The translations under genes were made by a program, and so were the position numbers. From Verrucomicrobiota bacterium (lineage in GTDB: Bacteria; Verrucomicrobiota; Verrucomicrobiia; Opitutales; Opitutaceae), in the NCBI GenBank assembly GCA_023443985.1, contig JAEZSJ010000433.1, positions 1 to 9,978 of the forward strand: a stretch of 9,978 nt of DNA. The letters are read 5' to 3'. Below the pieces are notes generated by a model, which ran no database searches, was not told the DNA's origin, and saw only the letters and a program-made list of their open reading frames with translations. Shown here in pieces: positions 4,378 to 9,978 of this stretch; the first letter of the stretch is position 1, and each line of letters begins with the position of its first letter.

Positions 4378-6030
4378 ATGCTCCCTCGCCACCAGTTTCC
4401 ATTTCTCGCCCCGTTCGTGGTCATCGCCTGCGCGTGCGTCCTCGCACTCGTTTTCGCGACCTCCGGCTGCGGCCACCGCGAGACGCCCGCCGAACGCGGC
4501 ATCCGCGACCAGATCCTGCTCGTAGGCGCCGGCGCCGGGCTCACCGACCTCGACCCGCAACTCGCCACCAGCGTGGGCGAGTTCAATGTCTGCCTCGCCT
4601 TCTTCGAAGGCCTCACCGACCTCGACCCCGCCACGCTCGCCCCCGTGCCCGCCGTCGCCGAGCGCTGGGAAACCTCCGCCGACGGTCTCACCTGGACCTT
4701 CCACCTCTCGCCCGCCGCGCGCTGGAGCGACGGCCGCCCGCTCACCGCGCCGGATGTCGCCGTATCGTGGCGACGGCTGCTCTCGCCCGCCCTCGGGGCC
4801 GACTACGCGAGCCTGCTCTACTGCGTCGCTGGCGCGGAGGATTTCCACCGCGGCCGCACCGCCGATTTCGCCGCCGTCGGCATCGTCGCGCGCGGCGACC
4901 GCACGCTCGAGCTGCGCCTCGCCCTCCCCACGCCCGAGCTGCCGGCCTTGCTCGCGATCCCGCCGCTGTTTCCCGTGCCGGTGCACGTGATCGAGAGGAA
5001 CGGTGCCGCCGACCGGCGCGGCAACGCCTGGACCAAACCCGCCACTTTCGTCGGCAACGGCCCGTTCGTCCTGACGCGTTGGCAGTATGGCCAGCAGGTC
5101 GACGCCGCCCGCTCCGCCACCTATCGCGACGCCGGCGCCGTGCGTCTGCGCGGGGTCACGTTCCAGCTCACCGAGAGCATGGAGGCCGAGGAGCGCATGT
5201 TCCGCGCCGGCCAGCTGCACACGGTCAGCGCGCTCGCCATCGCCCGCATCGACGACTGGCGGCGCAACAACTCCCCTGCGCTGCGCACCGTGCCGTACTT
5301 CGGCACCGACTTCCTCCGCCTCAACGCCTCGCGCCCGCCGCTCGACGATCCGCGCCTCCGCCGCGCACTCGCGCTCGCGGTCGATCGCGACCAACTCGCC
5401 GCCCGCGTCCTCCGCGGCACCAAGAGCCCCGCGCCCTCGCTCATCCCCGAGGGCGTGCCCGGCTACACCGCGCCGGCCGGCCAGACGCTCGCCGTGGCCG
5501 AAGCCCGCCGCCTCCTCGCCGAAGCCGGCTTCCCCGGCGGCAAAGGGCTGCGCCCGCTCCAGATCCTCTACAACAGCTCCGACCAGCACCGGGTGGTGTT
5601 CGAAGCCGTGCAGGAAATGTGGCGACGCGAACTCGGCGTGCCGGTCGAGCTCGCCAGCCAGGAGTACAAGCTCGCCGCGCAGGCCCGCCGCACCGGCGAG
5701 TACGACCTGATCCGCTCCACCTGGACCGCCGACTACGCCGACCCGCTCACGTTCCTCGACATCTTCACCTCCGCCAGCGGCAACAACCACACGCGCTGGA
5801 CCAGCGCCGCGTACGACCGGTTGATCGCCGGCGCGCGCGCCGCCGACAATCCCGCTGCGCGCAGCGCCGCGCTCGCCGAAGCCGAGACGCTGCTGCTCGC
5901 CGAGGCGCCGATCATTCCGCTCTATCACTACACGAACTTCTACCTCGTGCACCCGGCGGTGCGCGGCTGGTCCGGCAATCCGCTGGACCGCCGTCCCCTC
6001 AAGCATCTCTGGCTGGAGCCGACCCGGTAG
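4378..6030 (+). CDS. Peptide ABC transporter substrate-binding lipoprotein (SBP_bac_5, OppA/DppA-like)
   Basis: Extracytoplasmic solute-binding protein of the oligopeptide/dipeptide family; it would capture peptides or similar solutes for an ABC importer. From the ATG at 4378 it has 550 residues, with a lipoprotein signal: hydrophobic FLAPFVVIACACVLALVFA then TSGC, with C31 as the likely lipidated cysteine. Family signatures follow: WTFHL and WSDGRPLTAPDVAVSW (about 106-129), GNGPFVLTRW (about 226), RRALALAVDRDQLAARVL (about 326-345), GVPGY, and RSTWTADYADPLTFLDIF near the C-terminus. A GTG at 4339 is also in frame, but it lies inside repeat copy 3 and precedes the signal peptide, so I prefer 4378. 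No permease or ATPase gene is next to it, so it is an orphan here. Ligand unknown. Confidence 0.9.
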   Translation: MLPRHQFPFLAPFVVIACACVLALVFATSGCGHRETPAERGIRDQILLVGAGAGLTDLDPQLATSVGEFNVCLAFFEGLTDLDPATLAPVPAVAERWETSADGLTWTFHLSPAARWSDGRPLTAPDVAVSWRRLLSPALGADYASLLYCVAGAEDFHRGRTADFAAVGIVARGDRTLELRLALPTPELPALLAIPPLFPVPVHVIERNGAADRRGNAWTKPATFVGNGPFVLTRWQYGQQVDAARSATYRDAGAVRLRGVTFQLTESMEAEERMFRAGQLHTVSALAIARIDDWRRNNSPALRTVPYFGTDFLRLNASRPPLDDPRLRRALALAVDRDQLAARVLRGTKSPAPSLIPEGVPGYTAPAGQTLAVAEARRLLAEAGFPGGKGLRPLQILYNSSDQHRVVFEAVQEMWRRELGVPVELASQEYKLAAQARRTGEYDLIRSTWTADYADPLTFLDIFTSASGNNHTRWTSAAYDRLIAGARAADNPAARSAALAEAETLLLAEAPIIPLYHYTNFYLVHPAVRGWSGNPLDRRPLKHLWLEPTR

Positions 6031-6037
6031 CCGCGAC

Positions 6038-6607
6038 TCAACCGGTGAGCCGGCGCCCCTCCGCGCAGGCTCGGATCAGCTTCTCGAGCCGGGCGGCACG
6101 AGTCTCGGCCCTCTTGGCGCCGATCACCCACCGCGTCACCGCCTTGAGGTAGCCCGGTGGCAGTTTCTCATAGTAGGCCCACGCCGCCCGTTGGGCCTTG
6201 AAGCGGCGCGACTCCGCCACGGTAAAATCCGTTTTCTCAATACCCCGGCCGGCCACGGAAGCCGTCTCGTCCTGCTCGCGCTTGGCGAAGGCGGCGAGGC
6301 CCGCCGGTTGCATGCGCCCTTCGGCCTGCAACTTCTGCACCCGCGCGACGTTCACCGCGCTCCATGACGAACGGGCGCGCCGCGGCGTGAACCGCACCGT
6401 ATAACGGTCGGCATCGAGCTTCCGCCGGATGCCATCGATCCATCCCACGCACAAGGCCTCGTCGACCGACTCCGGCCAAGTGACGCTCGGCACGCCCGTC
6501 GCCTTCTTCATGTAGCCGACGATCAACTCGTCCCCGGTGGACGCGTTTCGCGCAAACCACGCCCGCAACGCAGCCGCATCGCGGAAAAACAAAGGGGAAG
6601 CGGTCAT
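6038..6607 (-). CDS. YdeI/OmpD-associated (OmdA) family protein
   Basis: 189-residue protein of the YdeI/OmdA family, sometimes described as bacteriocin-protection proteins; the molecular function is not well defined. Visible signatures are WPESVDEALCVGWIDGIRRKLDADRYTVRFTPR, then SSWSAVNVARVQKLQAEGRM, and the C-terminal helical part with AWAYYEKLPPGYLKAVTRWVIGAKRAETRAARLEKLI. The start at 6607 gives the expected family N-terminus (MTASPLFFRDAAALRAWF). It converges on the lipoprotein gene with only 7 bases between the stops, and lies 18 bases downstream of the SnoaL-like gene on the same strand, so the two are probably one transcript. Confidence 0.88.
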   Translation of the reverse strand: MTASPLFFRDAAALRAWFARNASTGDELIVGYMKKATGVPSVTWPESVDEALCVGWIDGIRRKLDADRYTVRFTPRRARSSWSAVNVARVQKLQAEGRMQPAGLAAFAKREQDETASVAGRGIEKTDFTVAESRRFKAQRAAWAYYEKLPPGYLKAVTRWVIGAKRAETRAARLEKLIRACAEGRRLTG

Positions 6608-6625
6608 CTTCGTGCGAAGCGACCA

Positions 6626-7039
6626 CTACTGAGCCGCGCCACCCACGATCGCCGGGTGCGTCGTGAGGGACCAGTGCGTCTGGATGATCTCCCACCCCGC
6701 CCCACACCGGCGGAAGACCTCGGTGCAGTTCCACCGCACGGTCCGGTCGCCGATGAACGAGACGTGGTTGAAGGTCAAAACCGCAGCCTCCCCGCAAAAC
6801 TGGACCTCGGGCGCGATCATCTCGAAACGGTCAACCCGTACTTGCCCCCGGATCTGGTCGTAGCGCGCTCGCAACGCGGCACGCCCGTCGACCCGTTTCG
6901 TCACGTAGGGATCGAAGTAGACGACGTCCTCTGCGGAGATCTCGAGAAACCCGTCCGGATCGCCCCGGCCCCATCGTTCCAGGGCCGCCTGCTCCATCGC
7001 AATGATCCGGTCCCGGTCGTCTGCCCGTGAATTCTTCAT
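6626..7039 (-). CDS. SnoaL-like / DUF4440-type (NTF2 fold) protein
   Basis: 137-residue protein with an NTF2-like pattern: an N-terminal helix (RIIAMEQAALERWGRGDPDGFLEISAEDVVYFDPY), DGRAALRARYDQIRG, then antiparallel strands (RFEMIAPEVQFCGEAAVLTFNHVSFIG, RWNCTEVFRRCGAGWEIIQTHWSLT). Such proteins are small-molecule-binding or isomerase-like and often uncharacterised; no substrate can be named. An in-frame start at 7141 would add 34 arginine-rich residues unlike the family, so I take the ATG at 7039 (MKNSRADDRDR). It is first in a two-gene minus-strand unit and is divergent from dnaK. Confidence 0.8.
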   Translation of the reverse strand: MKNSRADDRDRIIAMEQAALERWGRGDPDGFLEISAEDVVYFDPYVTKRVDGRAALRARYDQIRGQVRVDRFEMIAPEVQFCGEAAVLTFNHVSFIGDRTVRWNCTEVFRRCGAGWEIIQTHWSLTTHPAIVGGAAQ

Positions 7040-7332
7040 GGTTGAACAGCTTCGGCACCGACGTATGCGCCCGCCGCGCCGTCCGGTCGATCTTGGACTT
7101 ATCCCGTAGTGTGCCACGGGGATGTCACACTCTCTGGGCACGTAGCCAACCTGTCACACTCTGCTCGCTGGTTGGCACACCGCGCCACGGTCGCGCGCGG
7201 CTTCGCAGATTCATTACTCGCTTTATCGCGGCAACTTACGAATTCCACCGTGCGCTGGCACCGCGCCTGCAAGAGAGGTTCCCATCGCGCCTTCTTTCAA
7301 CCACGGCGCACACCCTTTCTGAGGACTTTCAC
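7040..7332. promoter_or_regulatory. Divergent intergenic region upstream of dnaK
   Basis: No gene is supported here; the in-frame extension of dnaK upstream of 7333 has no homology that I recognise. The left part (7109-7180) is rich in repeats: inverted GTGTGCC (7109-7115) and GGCACAC (7174-7180); inverted GCCAACC (7145-7151) and GGTTGGC (7170-7176); and a direct repeat TGTCACACTCT at 7123 and 7152. I see no complete CIRCE element (TTAGCACTC-N9-GAGTGCTAA). The right part has a relatively AT-rich stretch (7208-7225) and the sigma-54-like site given separately. A GAGG Shine-Dalgarno lies 9 bases before the dnaK ATG. Confidence 0.5.
7256..7271 (+). promoter_or_regulatory. Sigma-54-like -24/-12 site ahead of dnaK
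   Basis: TGGCACCGCGCCTGCA matches the sigma-54 consensus TGGCACRNNNNTTGCW at all but two specified bases and has the required 10 bases between GG and GC. It would place a transcription start near 7282, about 50 bases ahead of the dnaK ATG. In GC-rich DNA a chance match is possible, and sigma-54 control of dnaK would be unusual. Confidence 0.3.
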
Positions 7333-9291
7333 ATGAGCAAAATCATCGGCATCGATCTGGGCACCACCAACTCCTGTATGGCGGTCATGGAGGGCGGCGA
7401 GCCCGTCGTCATCCCCAACGCCGAAGGCGGTCGCACCACGCCGTCCGTCGTCGCGTTCACGAAGACCGGCGAGCGCATTGTCGGCCAAGCCGCCAAGCGC
7501 CAAGCGGTGACCAACCCGAAGAACACCGTCTTCTCCGCGAAGCGCTTCATCGGGCGCAAGTTCTCGGAGGTCCAGAACGAGGCCAAGAACATGCCGTTCA
7601 AGGTCGTCGAGGGAAAGAATGGCGACGCCTACATCGAGGTCGAGGTCGCCGGCAAGACCGAGCGTTTCGCGCCCGAGCAGATCTCCGCCATGGTCCTCGC
7701 CAAGATGAAGGCCGACGCCGAGGCCTACCTCGGCGAGCCGGTCAAGAAGGCCGTCATCACCGTCCCCGCCTACTTCAACGACGCCCAGCGCCAAGCCACC
7801 AAGGATGCCGGCACCATCGCCGGTCTGGAGGTCATGCGCATCGTCAACGAGCCCACGGCCGCCTCCCTCGCCTACGGCCTCGACAAGAAGAAGGACGAGA
7901 CCATCGCCGTGTACGACCTCGGCGGCGGCACCTACGACATCTCCGTGCTCGAGCTCGGCGACGGTGTCTTCGAGGTCCGCGCCACCAATGGCGACACCCA
8001 CCTCGGCGGCGACAACTGGGACGACACCATCATCAACTGGCTCGCCGACTCCTTCAAAAAGGAGTCCGGCATCAACCTCCGCGGCGACGCCATGGCGATG
8101 CAGCGCCTGAAGGAGGAGGCCGAGAAGGCCAAGATCGCCCTCTCGTCCGCCCAGAGCTACGACATCAATCTCCCCTTCATCACCGCCGACGCCTCCGGCC
8201 CGAAGCACCTCAACGTCACCCTCTCGCGCGCCAAGCTCGAGCAACTCTGCGAGAACCTCGCCCAGCGCACCATCGCCCCGTTCGAGGCGTGCTTGAAGGA
8301 CGCCGGCCTCGCCAAGGACAAGATCGACGAACTCGTCCTCGTGGGCGGCATGACCCGCATGCCCGCGATCATCGAGATCGCCAATAAGCTCGCCGGCAAG
8401 GACGCCCACCGCGGCGTGAATCCCGACGAGGTGGTCGCCGTCGGCGCCGCCGTCCAGGGCGCCGTGCTCTCCGGCCAGAAGGACGACGTCATCCTCCTCG
8501 ACGTCACCCCGCTCACGCTCGGCATCGAGACCGCCGGCGCCGTCTCCACGCCGATGATCCCGCGCAACACCACCATTCCGACCAAGAAGTCGCAGGTGTT
8601 CTCCACGTATTCGGACAGCCAGACCGCCGTCGACATCAAGGTGCTCCAGGGCGAGCGCCCCATGGCCAGCGACAACAAGATGCTCGGCAACTTCCGCCTC
8701 GACGGCATCCCGCCCGCCCCCCGCGGCACGCCGCAGATCGAGGTGACCTTCGATATCGACGCCAACGGCATCCTCCACGTGACCGCGAAGGATCTCGGCA
8801 CCGGCCGCGACCAGAAGATCTCCATCACCGGCTCGTCGGGCCTTTCCAAGGACGAGGTCGAGCGCCTTCGCAAGGAGGCCGAGGCCCACGCCGCCGACGA
8901 CCAGAAGAAGCGCGAGGCCGTCGAGGCGAAGAACATCCTCGACCAGGCCATCTACCAGTCGGAGAAGCTCTTCAAGGATCTCGGCGACAAGTGCCCGGCC
9001 GACAAAAAGGCCCCCGCCGAGGCGGCCATCGCCGAAGGCAAGAAGGTCCTCGAGGACGCCGGCTCCACGCCCGAGCAGATGAAGGCCGCCGCCGACAAGA
9101 TCAACGCCGCCATGCAGGCCATCGGCAGCGAGATCTACTCGAAGGTTGATCCGCAGGGCGGCACCGCCGGCGCCGGCCCCGAGGCCGCCGGCGCGGCCGA
9201 CTCCGCCGAGCCCAAGAAGAAGGCCAAGAAGGACGGCAACGTCGTCGATGCCGACTTCGAGGTCGTCGACGAGAAGGACGAGAAGAAATAA
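7333..9291 (+). CDS. dnaK: Molecular chaperone DnaK (Hsp70)
   Basis: ATP-dependent cytoplasmic chaperone that binds exposed hydrophobic segments; works with DnaJ and GrpE, neither in this window. 652 residues from the ATG at 7333, where the family N-terminus (MSKIIGIDLGTTNSCMAVMEGG) begins, preceded by GAGG at 7321-7324. The nucleotide-binding domain shows phosphate-1 IDLGTTNS (7-14), VPAYFNDAQRQATKDAG (about 144-160), DLGGGTYDIS (about 195) and VGGMTRMP (about 337-344). The interdomain linker VILLDVTPLTLG is near 385-396, followed by the substrate-binding domain (NTTIPTKKSQVFSTYSD, QGERPMASDN, FDIDANGILHV) and a helical lid. The tail is Ala/Gly/Lys-rich and ends DADFEVVDEKDEKK, as in many bacterial DnaKs. 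Identification is certain. Confidence 0.99.
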   Translation: MSKIIGIDLGTTNSCMAVMEGGEPVVIPNAEGGRTTPSVVAFTKTGERIVGQAAKRQAVTNPKNTVFSAKRFIGRKFSEVQNEAKNMPFKVVEGKNGDAYIEVEVAGKTERFAPEQISAMVLAKMKADAEAYLGEPVKKAVITVPAYFNDAQRQATKDAGTIAGLEVMRIVNEPTAASLAYGLDKKKDETIAVYDLGGGTYDISVLELGDGVFEVRATNGDTHLGGDNWDDTIINWLADSFKKESGINLRGDAMAMQRLKEEAEKAKIALSSAQSYDINLPFITADASGPKHLNVTLSRAKLEQLCENLAQRTIAPFEACLKDAGLAKDKIDELVLVGGMTRMPAIIEIANKLAGKDAHRGVNPDEVVAVGAAVQGAVLSGQKDDVILLDVTPLTLGIETAGAVSTPMIPRNTTIPTKKSQVFSTYSDSQTAVDIKVLQGERPMASDNKMLGNFRLDGIPPAPRGTPQIEVTFDIDANGILHVTAKDLGTGRDQKISITGSSGLSKDEVERLRKEAEAHAADDQKKREAVEAKNILDQAIYQSEKLFKDLGDKCPADKKAPAEAAIAEGKKVLEDAGSTPEQMKAAADKINAAMQAIGSEIYSKVDPQGGTAGAGPEAAGAADSAEPKKKAKKDGNVVDADFEVVDEKDEKK

Positions 9292-9309
9292 CGCCACGAA
9301 CCCGTGGCG
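9292..9309 (+). terminator. Hairpin immediately after dnaK stop
   Basis: A perfect 7-bp stem, CGCCACG (9292-9298) and CGTGGCG (9303-9309) with loop AACC, begins at the first base after the TAA. No T-run follows, so it may act as an attenuator or an mRNA 3'-end stabiliser rather than a full intrinsic terminator. It could set different dnaK and groESL transcript levels. Confidence 0.4.
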
Positions 9310-9451
9310 CGGCGCCTCCGCCCGCGCTTCGGGTTCGGTGTTTTCGCCTCCGCCCTCCGCCCAGTCGCCTCGCGACACACCCCAGCACTCTCCGGCGGCG
9401 CCCGGCGCCGCCTCAACCTCCCAACCAACACAGCAACCTAGCAACTCATCC
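9310..9451 (+). other. dnaK-groES intergenic spacer
   Basis: No gene is seen. It holds two further hairpins: GTCGC (9364-9368) with GCGAC (9372-9376), and an all-GC 7-bp stem GGCGGCG (9394-9400) with CGCCGCC (9406-9412), neither followed by a T-run. The last 40 bases before groES are C- and A-rich and poor in G, with no clear Shine-Dalgarno. I could not identify a promoter. Confidence 0.4.
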
Positions 9452-9754
9452 ATGAGCACTGCCAATCAGAGCATCACTCCCCTCGGCGACCGCCTCCTCG
9501 TGAAGCGCGTCGAAGAGAAAGAGCAAGTCAAGGGCGGGATCATCATCCCCGACTCCGCCAAGGAGAAGCCGCAGGAGGCCGAGGTCGTCGCCGTCGGCAC
9601 CGGCAAGAAGGACGACAACGGCAAGGTCATCGCCTTCGAAGTGAAGAAGGGCGACCGCGTCCTGATCTCCAAGTACGGCGGCACCGAGGTGAAGCTCGGC
9701 GACGAGACGCTCCTCATCGTGCGCGAGGACGACATCCTCGGCATCATCCGCTGA
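9452..9754 (+). CDS. groES: Co-chaperonin GroES (Hsp10)
   Basis: Heptameric lid of the GroEL folding chamber. 100 residues, the normal length, from the ATG at 9452. The conserved N-terminus ITPLGDRLLVKRVEEKEQVKGGIIIPDSAKEKPQEAEVVAVG contains the mobile loop (KEQVKGGIIIPDSAKEK, with the GGIIIP GroEL contact), and KKGDRVLISKYGGTEVKLGDETLLIVREDDILGII closes the fold. Translation in the same frame is open further upstream to 9146, but that part shadows dnaK in another frame. No obvious Shine-Dalgarno precedes the ATG. groEL follows after 32 bases, so they are co-transcribed. Confidence 0.98.
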   Translation: MSTANQSITPLGDRLLVKRVEEKEQVKGGIIIPDSAKEKPQEAEVVAVGTGKKDDNGKVIAFEVKKGDRVLISKYGGTEVKLGDETLLIVREDDILGIIR

Positions 9755-9786
9755 TCCCCTGAACCCAGTCTCCAAACACAATTACC

Positions 9787-9978
<192 letters not shown>

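Noticed and set aside
4336..6006. 556-codon minus-strand and 607-codon shifted plus-strand frames over the lipoprotein gene
   Set aside because: Both lie over a clear SBP_bac_5 gene; their products are repetitive Arg/Pro- or Gly/Glu/Val-rich, as expected from shadow frames in high-GC DNA.
6608..6619. Small palindrome CTTCGTGCGAAG just upstream of the OmdA-family start
   Set aside because: Only a 4-bp stem with a tetraloop; too short to claim as a regulatory structure.
7173..7190. A second sigma-54-like site (TGGCACACCGCGCCACGG)
   Set aside because: With GG-N10 spacing the -12 position reads CA instead of the essential GC.
7027..7332. N-terminal extension of DnaK by 102 residues
   Set aside because: The extension has no DnaK homology, runs through repeat-rich intergenic DNA, and a Shine-Dalgarno with ATG at 7333 gives the exact family N-terminus.
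9383..9409. Possible CIRCE (HrcA) site before groES
   Set aside because: Only one half (AGCACTC) is present at 9385-9391; nine bases later there is no GAGTGCTAA-like partner.
7297..9465. 722-codon open frame on the minus strand opposite dnaK
   Set aside because: It is antisense to an unmistakable dnaK, has Gly/Leu/Asp/Val-rich low-complexity composition typical of the complement of GC-rich coding DNA, and shows no recognisable domain.

Overview
The window is high-GC bacterial DNA with a strong C/G preference at third codon positions. The protein sequences (GlnRS with a long insertion, DnaK ending in DADFEVVD, GroES/GroEL) and the style of the intergenic repeats suggest a Verrucomicrobiota genome, probably of the Opitutaceae type. 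This is inference from remembered protein families, not from a search.

Layout. Positions 1-1601 hold the 3' part of glutaminyl-tRNA synthetase (glnS). One base later comes a secreted endonuclease/exonuclease/phosphatase-family protein (1603-2511). Positions 2549-3745 form a small accessory cluster: a Phd/VapB-type antitoxin overlapping a PIN-domain VapC toxin, then a DUF4160 gene overlapping a DUF2442-type gene that appears to have lost its middle and changed frame. A full ispF (isoprenoid synthesis) follows at 3759-4235. After a REP-like hairpin cluster comes an orphan peptide-binding lipoprotein (4378-6030). Two minus-strand genes, a YdeI/OmdA-family protein and a SnoaL-like protein, lie convergent to it (6038-7039). 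A 293-bp divergent intergenic region leads to dnaK (7333-9291), groES (9452-9754) and the first 64 codons of groEL.

How the genes fit together. The right third is a chaperone block: Hsp70 directly followed by the chaperonin pair, without hrcA, grpE or dnaJ in view. The left two thirds are housekeeping genes (glnS, ispF) interleaved with accessory genes.

The most unusual signal is in the joints between genes. Three copies of a 30-bp element, each made of three 10-bp units (ATCAGCGTTC-like, the last ending GGTT), lie in the same orientation at 2446, 3659 and 4325. Two of them flank the toxin-antitoxin cluster, one forms the C-terminal codons of the phosphatase-family gene, and one contains a possible GTG start of the lipoprotein gene. 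Two separate arrays with a 7-bp period occur at 1522-1556, inside glnS, and at 3691-3739. I saw no rRNA, tRNA, CRISPR array, transposase or prophage gene.
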